From positions 2,481,386 through 2,545,385 of the forward strand of contig NW_006921533.1 in NCBI RefSeq assembly GCF_000340215.1: a stretch of 64,000 bases of DNA. The letters run 5' to 3'. Within the stretch, counting starts at the first letter, position 1, and each line of letters starts with the position of its first letter. This DNA is from Pseudocercospora fijiensis CIRAD86 (Eukaryota; Ascomycota; Dothideomycetes; Mycosphaerellales; Mycosphaerellaceae). A program made the position numbers and the translations under genes. Of this stretch, positions 36,717 through 47,539 are shown piece by piece. Below the pieces are notes generated by a model. That model did not search any database. It saw only the letters and a list, made by a program, of their open reading frames with translations, and was not told where the DNA came from.

Positions 36717-36741
36717 TAATAGCACCCCGGGGGTAGCATTG
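36717..36741 (-). repeat. 25-nt GC-cored inverted repeat, box 6 (element C)
   Basis: Same 25-nt unit as the five boxes in element D (core CACCCCGGGGGTAG, final A replaced by G). It lies at the 3' end of pol of element C. Confidence 0.85.
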
Positions 36742-36779
36742 TTCCTAGGCCTTAATAATAACATTATAAGCTTTTAGCC

Positions 36780-39700
36780 TTCTTCTTGTTCTTTACGCTA
36801 GTCTAATACTTATCTAACAACTCGGTTATGTCCTTAAAGGAACCTTTAGCTTCCTATAAGTCCTATTTAGGTAAATAGCCTTACTATCTTAATAGGTACT
36901 CCTTCTTACCTTTCCTAGTCCGGTGCTATAGGATACGTTCTATAGACTATAGCTCTTCCCTATCCGCTAGTATGTCTTCGTGTTTAGTAGGTGCTTTATC
37001 CCCCTCGCGTAGGTAATATAGCTTAAGGAGGGATATATAGAAGGTGTTATAGATAGTGTAATAGGGAGGAAGCTACAACTAATAGGCCTATACGGAGGAG
37101 CCCTTAACTTCTCGAATGCGGAATAGGCTAATGTATCTTAGTGCGAGCTTAGGCCTTGTTTTGCCGTTAGGTAATAGGTGTTTGCGGATGCGGAGGTTCT
37201 TTATACTAAGTATAACTATATCGCCTTGCTTAAAGGTTATTAGTATATAGCGCTTATCGTAGTAGGTCTTTTAGTACTCTTAAGCCTTTGTCAACTTCTC
37301 GGCTATCTTAGTATAGATTTCTCGCATCTTCTAGACACGTTCTATTGCCGCTAGCGTTTCTAGTACTTAACGCGCTTCCCTTTCCTTACGCTCGGCCTCG
37401 AGCGACAGTAGGTCTTGTAGCATAGCAGCGTTCTAGCCTATTATAGCTATATAGGGCGAGATCTTAGTTAATAAATGCACACTATTATTGTACACGAATT
37501 CTATAGGCTATAGGAGGTTAACCTAATCCTCGGGGTTCTTATTAATATAGCTGCGTAGGTACTGCTATAGGGTAGCATTCTGCCTCTCTGTCTAACCGTT
37601 AGTCTATAGATAGAAGGCTATTAATAGCCGATGCTTCAGTCTTAGCTATAAGCAAATCTCGCTCTAATAGTAAGATATAAATGTCGAGCCCCTATCGGAG
37701 ACTATCCCCTTAGGGGTTCCCTAATAGGTGTAGAAGATGTTACTCTATAGCGCCTCTACTATATTAATAGCAGTCCAATCCTTGCGAGCAGGAATATAGC
37801 GAGCACCCTTAGTAAATCGGTCTACAATAACTAGTATAGCGTTAAAGACGTCTTTGCTTCCTCTTCGCTTAGCAGGGGGAAGACCTATAATAAAGTCTAT
37901 TATAAGCTCTATAAAAGGCTTCTTTAGAATAGGGAGTAAAGACAACTCGCTAAATAGTAAGTGCTTTAGTGCTTTAACTCGCTAGCATACTATATAGGTC
38001 TGTATATACTCCTTTATATGCCGCTTACTATTTAGCTAGTAGTATATGCGCGATAGTAACTCGTGCGACCTCTCTATGCTATAGTAACTAGCGAGCTCAC
38101 TATTATAGTGCCTCTTTAAAAGCTCTTGTCTAATCGATTGTTTAGTAGGGATATAGTATCTGCCCTTAAACTTTAAGTAACCTTTGTCGTCGATCGACTA
38201 GTTATTACTCTTACTAGATCGAGTCGCCCGTCTACTTATAAGCTTATTAATGCACTCGACAGCAAAGGCGTCCCTCTACTAAGTACGCAACAGCTTATCT
38301 ATAAACGATTAACTATCCCTATTTGTAAGGTCGTTTAATAGCACCCGTACTGTCGAACGAGGTACGCATTATATATATCTAATAGCACTAGCAGCCGGAA
38401 CTACTACAACCTCTTCTACAGTGCTGTCGCTATATAGGCTATTACTGTAGATAGCAATGTCTTTAATCGAGTTATTATAGCTCGAGCGATCTACGTCCTT
38501 TCTTTTAACGTATACTAGAAGAACGACAACTCCGCTATAGTATTTGTTGTCGCCGCGGGGTCCGGAAGTCCGCTTATCCTACGCTTACTTATTAATAACA
38601 CGGGCTATAGCAATCTTATACTACAGGGTTAGAAACAAAGAATTAATGTATTAGGTCTCGCTGTCGTAATTAGGTCGCCTCGATAGGCTATCGGTAGGGT
38701 TACTTACGCCTAGCTAGTATAACACATTAAAATCAAACCCGGCGAGGTAGACGGCCTATCTTGCCTGTCGACCTATAACTCTAGTAACCTTCGTGATTCT
38801 ACGGAGGTTGTTATAGTCCGTATAGACCTAAATGGTATGCTAGGCACTATCGAGATAGTAGCGCTAGTACTTAAAGGCTTTAATAATAGCTAAGAGCTCT
38901 TGCTCGTAGGTCTCGTAGCGACGCTTAGCATTAATTATCTTCCTCGAGAAGAAGGCAATCGGGTGCTAGTAGGTGTTATTAGCCTACTATAACATAATAG
39001 CTAATATAGCGAACTGTAAAGCGTTAGTCTCAATTCGGATCTGTTTGCTTAGTACGAAATAGTGCAACAAGGGGACATCGGTAAAGCGTTGCTTTAGGCC
39101 GTTAAAAGCGGCTTGTACTCTATTAGTCTATTTGAACTCTCTAGTTAGGTTAGCCTTAGTTTTAGTAAGCTTAGTTAGAGGCATTACATGCCGTAAATAG
39201 CCCTTAATAAAGCGACGATAGAAATTAGCGAAGCCGAGGAACGACTATAGTTCCTTAATAGACGTAGGACTAGGCTATTTAGTAATAGTTTTAATCCGAT
39301 TAGGATTAGCCTTAACACCCTTAGTCGACACGAGGAAGCTAAGGAAGGCTACCTCCTTAGCAGCAAAGGTGCATTTAGAAGGTTTGCAATATAGTTTATA
39401 GGCTCGTAGGCGGTCGAGGACCTTGCGCACTACGGCCTAGTGTTCTGCAATATTAGGTAAATGTATGTAAACTAGGATGTTATCTAAGTAAACTACACAG
39501 AGATAGTCTAATAGGCCTAAAAGGGCTCGATTGATATAGGACTAGAATGTTGCAGAGGCATTAGCTAGGCTAAATAGTATAACTAAGTATTCGAAATAGC
39601 TATAGCGAGTACGGAAGGCTGTTTTCTATTCGTCCCCCTTACGAATGCGGATACGATAGTACGCATCCTTAATGTCTAGTATAGTGTAGTAGTAAGCCCT

Positions 39701-40600
39701 AGAAAGGCGATCGAGGGTCTTATTAATAAGGGGGAGTAGACAGCGGTCTTTAATAGTAACAGTATTAAGCCTACGATAGTCGACATATAGGCGTAGGCTA
39801 CTATCCTTCTTTAGTACGAACAGGATAGGGGCACTAGCAGGGCTGTTACTATACCGAATGCGGCTATTAGCTAGGTTTTCCTCTAGGTACTTACGCAATA
39901 TAGTAAGCTCTCGCTTACTAAGGTTGTAGAGGGGGCTAAAAGGAACCTCCTTGCCCTCTATAATGTTAATCTTATAATCCGTCTCCTTGAATATAGGCAG
40001 TGTCGATGCTAGGTGATGTTTGAATACATTAATATAGGTCTCTCGAATAGGCTCTAGTATACGAGCAAGCTAATTAGGATTATTAGGGGGCATAGGTTCA
40101 TCGTTATTACTACCGAGCAAATCGGCAGTCGGATTAGCTAAGGCGGAGGCTAGTATTAGGTTGCTAATAAACAGGACCCTAATATTATTAGGACACTCGC
40201 TAACATTAATGTGTTTAATGTCCTCTTTCCTAGCGATTCTAAATCGCTACTTCTAAATCCCTAAGTCTATAGCTACAGCGTAGTACTTAAGAACAGGGTT
40301 GCTAATAACAATAGTAGCTCCCCTATACAGGTTGTCTATATCTACTACGTAGGCAGTGAAGTCTAGTAGGCGTTCATTTCCGAGGTCATCCTTTAGAGCT
40401 ATAGGAACATAGTAGGCCCTATAGGTTAAGTGCCGAGCGTTATTAAACTAAGCAAGGGTTAGTAGGTTAGTCTTCGGCAGTTGTCGAAGGTCTAATTGCT
40501 TAGCTAGGCGATGGCTAATAAGGGCACTAACTGAATTTCCTAGATCTAGTATAACCTTAGTTTAGTAGGTAGTGCCCTTCGTATCCTATACAAGGTAGGA
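36780..40600 (-). pseudogene. element C pol: RT, RNase H, integrase, RIP-inactivated
   Basis: Minus-strand frames. RT: 39626-39898 is open without a stop and reads PILFVLKKDSSLRLYVDYRR then LNTVTIKDRCLLPLI and YTILDIKDAYYRI. The active site near 39480-39500 reads VVYLDNILVY (YLDD with one D to N change). Integrase 37745-37945 reads PFIELIIDFIIGLPPAKRRG and ILVIVDRFTKGARYIPA, the catalytic first Asp region of Gypsy integrases. A protease-like region may lie near 40400-40560. RIP-type stops elsewhere. Confidence 0.88.
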
Positions 40601-40719
40601 GCGTGTTATAGCTAGTACAATGTCGATAGTCTTACGCCGTACAAGGCTAACAGTTAGTGCGGCGCTTACTCTTTTTTCGAAGGTTAGCCTATAGGGGTAG
40701 CGTTAGCTACTAAGAGGTG

Positions 40720-42250
40720 CTTTCGGTGTTTAGCGGAAGTACGATTAATTCGGGCCTAGTCCTTAGGTTTGTCGCATTAGCCTAGTAGATAGCTAGTGCT
40801 ATTACAATTGAAGCACTTCAATCCGGTTAGTAGACTGCCGTAGCTATTGTTGTTAGTTAAGCGGTTAGTACTATAGGGATACGAGCCCCTTCTACGGCCC
40901 CTATCGCGGCCTCCTCTATATAGCCGGCGGCTACGGCCTCTTCTACGGTTATTGTTACTATTCCTATTGTTAGCATTATTGTTATAGTAGGAACCCTAGT
41001 TTCCTCCGCGGCTACTACGATTGCCGCGGTTAGTACTAGCTAGTCGGATCCTCGATTCTAGTCGTTATTAGAGCTAAACAGCCCGTTCGGCTGTTTCTAC
41101 TTCGACTATAAATTAAATGCGTGTTAGATTAGCTTGTTCGAATATACGGCGACGGTCCAATTCGAGGATAAGCTCCTATCTAAGTTTTAGGCGTATCTCG
41201 GAGATCTATATAGAATTAGTCTTAGGCGGAAGGTCGTCTTTAAGGGTTTTTAAATAGGCCTCGAATAAGCGGGCCGATTGATTAGTCTTTTATTTAGCTC
41301 GAAGATATAGGTCCTAAGTATATTATTGCCTTAGTATAGGGTTTCTAAGGGTGTCTAGTATAATAGTCTTATAGGTTTGCTACTAAACAGCGGTCTAATT
41401 AGTAAGGGAGTTAAAGTGGTTATCCTAGGTGCGTTTTAGGTCGCTATTAATGTATTGCATAGCGTAGACGACTAATAAGTAGTTATCTAGCAGCGCTCTT
41501 AGTGCATTGCGCTAGTTAAGCTCGCAGTTACGAATGTAATTATTGTATTGCTTCCGACTAGAGCTATTAAACACGGTACAGTCCTTGAGTTTAGCATCCT
41601 TCTTTTAGACTAAAACGGGTAGTAAAGAAGGTCCCGCTATTAGTTTAGTTGTCGGGGCTTCCTAAAGGCGACGGAGCTCGAGGAGATTATCCTTTAGCTG
41701 TTGTTCTTAACGTAGGGTAGTAAGCCTGTTTTAAGTGGCTTCTTAAAGTCTCCCTAATAGTTAAGGGCTAAAGGCTAGTTAGCTATATCGTCGATTAACA
41801 ATGTTGTTAAGAATGTCGTTAATAGGCAACTCTAGGTCGTTACCTAGAATTACAGGTTCTTCTTTAGTAGGCTCTTTAGTAGGAGGCACTTTAGTAGGTG
41901 CTCTAGTAGGCACTTTAGTAGGCGCTTTAGCAGGCACTATGCTACTAGCATTGTCGTTGCTAGCGCTACTAGCGGTAGTACGGTTGTTGTTTCGTAATAA
42001 ACCGGCTATTATAAGGGGCGACACTAATAATGTATTATTAGCCCCTAAGATGCGGATATAGCGGAATTAGTAGGTATCGGTCTAGTACGATTGACTTAGT
42101 ATAATAGGTCGTATAGAAGGCCTTGCTTAATAATTAGTACGGTTGCTTCGATAGAATAGTACGTATAGGTCCCGTTCTTCGGGCGTAATATAGTTAGATT
42201 AGTCTTGTTCGTAGCTATACCGCTAAAAGCTTGAAATAAGGACTATCTAG
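40720..42250 (-). pseudogene. element C gag with CCHC knuckle, RIP-inactivated
   Basis: Minus strand. The N-terminal part (41779-42024) is open and contains a low-complexity Ala/Pro/Thr/Lys repeat (APTKVPTRAPTKVPP). The middle has gag-like helices. Near 40772-40813 the translation gives CFNC-NSTS-Y-LLGQ-C, a C-x2-C-x4-H-x4-C zinc knuckle with His turned to Tyr by RIP, preceded by an Arg/Gly-rich stretch (40860-41030), as expected of a nucleocapsid. Confidence 0.75.
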
Positions 42251-42281
42251 CTACTGCCCTTAAAGGGTAGATCGAATACTA

Positions 42282-42477
42282 TATAAGAAGGGTATATTAG
42301 CAGGTAGATAGGGTAGTAGTAGGAACGAGTAGTATTCGATAAGGATCTAAGAGGAGAGGGAGGAAGGTAGGAGAGTTAGCCTAACGCTAAGCGCTAAGCC
42401 CTGCCTAAGGCACTAAGACCCTAGCTTTACTTAGCCTAATTACATACTAATTACATATAGCCTCTTTAGCTCTAACA
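42282..42477 (-). repeat. 5' LTR of element C (196 bp)
   Basis: Direct copy of 35332-35527, ending CTCTAACA. Followed by TAAAG and then the resumed frame of element A. Confidence 0.94.
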
Positions 42478-42482
42478 TAAAG

Positions 42483-45400
42483 CGGACGAGAGCTCGCTAG
42501 CCTTTTTTAGAGGTTGCTAGCTCCGCCGATAAAGGCGAGGCCGGGCAATCCCTCGCAGTTCGTCGCAAATCGATACGACTCTACGGCGCGACTCCTCCTT
42601 CGGAGTCGTAATCCGCCTAGGCGTACCCTTATATCGTTATCGTAACTACGTTACTTAGGCAACCGTTATACGTAGACGCGGGCTATTCCTTATTTAGTAT
42701 CGATCTTTCCGGTATCCTACGATAAGAGAGCTTTCTATTAATTACCGACGACGAATAGAAACGGCCCTTAAGCGCGATAACTGCGTCCGTCGTAGAGAAC
42801 GTAAAGCAGTAGCTTTTTAGCAAAAATTTCTATAGCACCGATTATAATATAAGCGCCTAAACGTTATATTATTCGAGGCGGATTTATAACGCGCGTCTCG
42901 CCTATACTATAAGGCCGATACGTTCGACCTCCTCTAAGGAACAATAGCTAAGGAATATCGTAGAGGCGAGGATCGAGACCCTTAGGACACCGCGATAGGG
43001 AATAGTAAGATTAACGCTCCTCGCGAGGAATCGCTACTATTAGACGGTCTAGGATCGGCCGGATAGTCCTTATTTATTACCGGCTTAACGCCTATGCCTA
43101 AGCTAGAGAGTAAGGCAAGCAATAAGGGTATAGTATAGGGCACTACGGTCGGGAATTACACGGCCGCGCCTAAGCTAGAGGACCTAATAGATAAGGCGGA
43201 TATAGTATTAGATACTACGGTCGAGAGTCGTACGGCCGCGCTAGAGCTAGAGAATATAACGGATAAGGAAGATGCAATATTAGACAAAACGGTCGAGAAT
43301 CGTATAGCTACGCCGAAGCCTAAGGATGTAATAAGTAGGGAGGATATAGCCTCGGATACCCCGATCGAGATTCCTATAATCGCGGCTAGGGCTAAGGATA
43401 TAATAAGTAGAGAGGAGGCAGACGTAGACCCTTCGATCGAGGTTCCTATACTCGCGGCTAAGCTTAAGAATATAGCGAATAGAAAGGATATAGCGCCTAG
43501 CGCTACGGTCGAGACACGTACGGCTACGCCTAAGCTAGAGGATATAGAAAACTCGACAAAGGATTCGGTAGGTAAAGAAGATATAATAGCGGATTAGATC
43601 GGCGAGCATCGTAGAGAGATAGATAACGCCGCGCTCGACCCGTAATAACCGCGGCTAGAGGAAAACGGTACTAACCTAACGTAGACGCTAGAAGGATTTA
43701 TAATTCTCGCTATAGTAGAAGGCAATATCCGATAGATCTTTCGTAGGGCGCTATAGCTTATTTCTACCGACGGTAGCTTAAGTACTAGCGAGATTTAGAT
43801 AGTATTAAGCTATACTGCCGAGAATAGGCACGTACGGCCTTTCCTAATATTTACCGAGGACGGATCCGATATAGAGCTATACTACGCATTAACGGACGCC
43901 GGCCGACGACTATTATAACGATACGCACCGTTATTCCTAGGTCGTAGTCGCATTAACGAAACGCTAATAGCAAGCTTAGTACCGTTACCCCCGGCTAATA
44001 AGGCAGACGAGTCCGATTAGGAATCGCTCGATATAATAGCTCGGCCGCAATCGTAGGGAACGCCGGATAGTAAGTTTAGTATAGCGTAGCGTTAGACTAT
44101 CGCTAACCTGTCGATAGTGCTTCCGAATCTAGACTATCTACTCTCCGATATTAGACGGTTTTTATTTCTAAAATATTACGTACCGGCGGTTATCGCGGCG
44201 GTTAATCTAGACTACGTTTTCGATAGGAAGTCGTTTATATAGGCGGTTATAGCGCTTACTACGAAGAAGAAATAGTTAACGGAATTAGCGAAGGTATTAT
44301 TAGGCGAGGGCCGATAGACAGGTCGAGTACTCTATAAGGCTATAGCCGACTATTTTATTAATAACGGCGACCCGCCGCCGCACTATTTAGGTAAATAGGA
44401 GTTTGTTTAGAAGGGCAAAGCGTTAGAGGTTAGGATTCCGGAGGCCGAGAAGCTATAGGACGCTATGCCTAGCTTCTTTGCCCTCTACCGTAACGCTACG
44501 GCCTACGCGTCTAGTAGCCCGGTTAACGGTGCAGAAAGCGGCCCGACTAATCCTATTAGCGCGTAGCCTCTTTATGCGCCTTCGGCTTTAGAATCGGTAC
44601 TATCCTTAACAATACCCGCAAACCGACCGGCTTCGCTAAAATTACTATCTTTACTAGCGTATACCCTTCCTAATTTACCGCTATTATAGGTACTAGCCTC
44701 TCTAACGTAGGCGCCGAGTAACGGCTTGCTATAAGCGCCCGTACTAGCTCCCCCTAAGCTACTTACTACTCCGATCGAGTCGGTATACGAAGAATACCTA
44801 GACCCTTCCTCTAAAGAACTTAAGTTCGAGCGATAGCGGCTCTAAGAGTAGCGCTTGCGCTAGACTTTAATTAATAAGCATCTTCTTCGTACTAACGAGA
44901 CACTCGAATAAGCGACAATCCGGTAGTACGTAGAATACGAGGACTATAATAAGAAAGTCGATATACTAATCGCCGCTAATCCTATAGAGCGTAATAAGGC
45001 TAAAGATACACGCTTTATCTAGGCCGCGAAACTCGTATATAACGTATACGCCGAGGACGTAGACGGTCGACTGCCTAACCTCTTTCGCCTACGCCTATAT
45101 AAGTAACTCGTCGAATACTATCTAGTAAGGCTTTAGTATTACCTATACTATCTATACCTTACTACGGGCGATTAGCGCTTCTAGATTCTACGCGAATTGC
45201 ATTAGTATATAGGCAAGCTAGTTACCGATTTTAAAAGCCTACTCTTTATATAACTATACTCCTTCCGAATCGTAAACAACGATTACGCCCGTAAATACTC
45301 TATCTTTAGGACCGACCTCTACTCGGACGGTTACGATACGTAGTAGGAGATTTACGCGATACGCTTTAGCGAGTACGTAGCGCTTATAACTACGAGCGAA

Positions 45401-46680
45401 TTAAAGGAGCTTCCTAACCTAGCTAACCTCGATACGAATTTTCTACTAACTATTACTTTCTATTATACGAAGTTGTAGTACCGACTCCTAGCAAACATTA
45501 CCCGCTTACGCGAGAACTTCCTTAGCTTAAGCACTTATACCGGCGACCTACGATTCTAGCTAGCACTGTCTCTAATCCGTAATAGAGCTATCGGTCTTAT
45601 AGTACGCGCTATCTTATACTTCCTATAGACGGTCGACCTTGTATAAGAGTAGTTCTACCGCTTCGTCTCGAAGGAACATCGGGATAGTATTATAGTAGGC
45701 GGTTACCTAGTCCTATATAAGCGTAGCAAGAACGGTAAGGATGTATCCTACCGCGACTATAGTAAGGAATACTAGAAGACAAGTAAGCGACCTATTAGCG
45801 AACACGTCGGAGCGACAAAGTATTATAAGATCGACCTAACTACCTATAGCGAAGTCTAGTTCTTATAGATAGTAGCTACCGAACGACTCTCTATAGTGCG
45901 CCTACCTCTACTAGACTCCTAGCTTAAGGATTACACTATTTAGCTACTACTAATCGGTATAGAGCTTAGTGCCTAGTCGGCTATATAGCTCTATAAGTAG
46001 TACGAGTCCTCCCTTAACTCTAGTAGCCTACCCTACCTATACCGTCGCAACCTAGGTCGCCTAGCTATTACCTAGGACGTCGTCGCTTATACCTAGCGGT
46101 ATATTACGGTCCGTAACGCCTATACGCTTCGCGGCGAGGGCTATATATCCGCCCTCTATACTAATAAGGCGCTTACGGATACGAAGGCTACTAATACGTC
46201 GCGTACGGAATAGTACGCTTAGCTTATAGATAGCGGTCGCTACTAGAACGGTACCTATACCGCTAATAAGGGCAAAGGCATGCCTTTACTACTTCTTAAC
46301 CGTTAATACCTAGTAGACTTTAGCCTAGTCTACTAGCTAACTTAGATCGATCCGGTATACGCCTTATCTACCTTTACTGCCTATATCTAGACGCTTAAGG
46401 ACGGTACTATCCCTAATAGATTAGAGCCCGCGCTAACGCTACAGTTCTATAATTTGCCGAAGACAGCCTCTACCGATCTAGTCTTCGATCCTTTAGGCGT
46501 CTAGGAGCGTATTATATAGGGTAATACTATTTTTAAGTACGATAAGATAGTAACGAATAAGAATTACTAGTAGTACAATATCGACTATACTTAGGATCCT
46601 ATAGGTGCATTCCTAGTACTATTACCCGACTACTCGCTTACGCGACGCCCTTCGTAACTGTCGTAATAAGCAAGTATAAA
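42483..46680 (+). pseudogene. element A extra coding region between chromodomain and 3' LTR, unknown function
   Basis: After the C insertion the pol frame continues (VVKRTRAR) and plus-strand coding character persists for about 4.2 kb, mostly one frame at a time broken by TAG/TAA at Gln/Trp positions. Parts: a basic start, a 24-codon tandem repeat block (43145-43576), a middle with Pro-rich text (about 44500-44780), and a long globular-looking C-terminal half (about 44800-46660; for example NLDTNFLLTITFYYTKL, LALSLIRNRAIGLIVRAILY). No membrane helices typical of an envelope and no domain I recognise. Usual Gypsy elements end soon after the chromodomain, so this is an unusual addition. Limits and frame joins are approximate. 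Confidence 0.6.
43145..43576 (+). repeat. 72-bp tandem repeat (about 6 units) inside the extra region of A
   Basis: The landmark ACGGTCGAGA (with variants such as TCGATCGAG) recurs at 43145, 43217, 43289, 43361, 43433 and 43505, exactly 72 bp apart, so each unit encodes 24 residues (such as KLEDI-x5-EDI...TVE-R-ATP). Units are diverged, in part by RIP. Confidence 0.85.
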
Positions 46681-46859
46681 ACCGACGTAGTTATTACTAG
46701 AGAGATACGATTCTGTACCTAGCATTACTGTTCTAGTATACTGTTTAGGCTTAGCCTTTATACGACGCTATTACGCTCTTTTGCCTTAAACCTTCCTACG
46801 GTACGGCCTACTAAGGACCTTTGTTTTAGAATACTATAGACAGTGCCGACCTTTTTTAT

Positions 46860-46870
46860 AGGGGGGGAGG
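46860..46870 (+). other. polypurine tract of element A
   Basis: A run of G with AGG directly upstream of the 3' LTR (46872), the expected primer site for plus-strand synthesis. It supports plus-strand orientation of A. Confidence 0.8.
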
Positions 46871-46871
46871 C

Positions 46872-47059
46872 TATTACGATATAACACTATTGCATATACG
46901 ATAGCAGGCAGCGGTTACTATCGACCGCTACGGTCGCTATTGCTACTAATAGTAGGACTATTATATAGATAGCTTGCCTCGCGGCACCTTAGAGAATGTA
47001 TTAACTTTTGTACCGTATAACTGTTACGATACCTTCGTACTGTAACCGTGTGCCTAGCA
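46872..47059 (+). repeat. 3' LTR of element A (188 bp)
   Basis: Direct copy of 8430-8617, ending CCTAGCA, followed by the duplication TCTTT. It keeps many more CA and TG dinucleotides than the 5' copy. Confidence 0.93.
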
Positions 47060-47064
47060 TCTTT

Positions 47065-47395
47065 AGGTATTATTATATAATAAATCTAACTACTACGTCG
47101 TATCTATATACCTATTTAATTACTCCTCTTATAAGTTAGCTAGTTCTATTTAAATTCTATTTAATTCCTATCCGAATCCTTTTTAAATTCTTTCTGAAGT
47201 CTTTCTAAATCCTTTCCGAATCCTTTCTAAATCCTATTTCTATTCCTTTTAAGAATCTTTATCCTATAGCAACACTATAAAAATAAAAAAATAAAAAACT
47301 ACTTATCTCTTATAAAATTTTATTTGAATTCTATTAGAACTATAGTAGGCTTACTTGATAGTTTCGCATTCTAATTAGACCAAGCCTCGGCTAGC
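47065..47395. repeat. AT-rich flank right of element A with short tandem motif
   Basis: RIP-like composition fading into unique DNA at about 47395. Around 47160-47250 an imprecise 11-13 bp motif (AATCCTTTC and variants) repeats several times. Poly-A-rich stretch at 47278-47300. No coding sequence. Possibly the other half of the older repeat that A entered. Confidence 0.5.
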
Positions 47396-47424
47396 CCCTT
47401 GTGATTTAAGGTTCCTAACCACCG

Positions 47425-47462
47425 CGGTAGTCAGACCGGCGATTTCGGTGGTCAGACCGGCG
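47425..47462. repeat. 17-bp direct repeat pair
   Basis: CGGTAGTCAGACCGGCG at 47425-47441 and the same with one G for A at 47446-47462. It lies just outside the RIP region, near the 3' end of the minus-strand gene. Function unknown. Confidence 0.6.
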
Positions 47463-47539
47463 CAGCGCTGCGGCCACGTCCACCAATTCCGTGGACTGGC
47501 TCACATACCCAACAAGATATGCCATCAATACGCCGCCTC

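Larger units (their letters stand above)
35332..42477 (-). mobile_element. element C: Ty3/Gypsy LTR retrotransposon inserted in A
   Basis: 196-bp LTRs at 35332-35527 and 42282-42477, duplication TAAAG on both sides (35327-35331, 42478-42482). Length 7,146 bp, normal for the family. It is transcribed on the minus strand: gag (about 42240-40720), pol (about 40600-36780), box 6, a 1.2-kb 3' region, and a purine tract AGAAGGGAAG beside 35528. RIP-damaged. Confidence 0.94.
8430..47059 (+). mobile_element. element A: outermost Ty3/Gypsy LTR retrotransposon with chromodomain, nested host of B and C
   Basis: Two 188-bp LTRs (8430-8617 and 46872-47059) lie in direct orientation and are flanked by the same 5-bp duplication TCTTT (8425-8429 and 47060-47064). 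Without its insertions B and C the element would be about 12.3 kb, long for the family. Order of coding remnants on the plus strand: gag-like, aspartic protease, reverse transcriptase, RNase H, integrase (to 15873), then after insertion B the integrase end and chromodomain (35013-35331), then after insertion C an extra coding region (42483 to about 46680), a G-rich polypurine tract and the 3' LTR. All frames are broken by RIP-type stops, so it is not autonomous now. Confidence 0.93.

Noticed and set aside
41801..42061. Plus-strand ORF of Val/Gly/Leu repeats
   Set aside because: It is the antisense of the Ala/Pro/Thr-Lys repeat in the gag of element C.
42483..46680. Envelope gene making element A an errantivirus-like element
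   Set aside because: No signal peptide, furin-like site or C-terminal membrane anchor could be seen in the translation.
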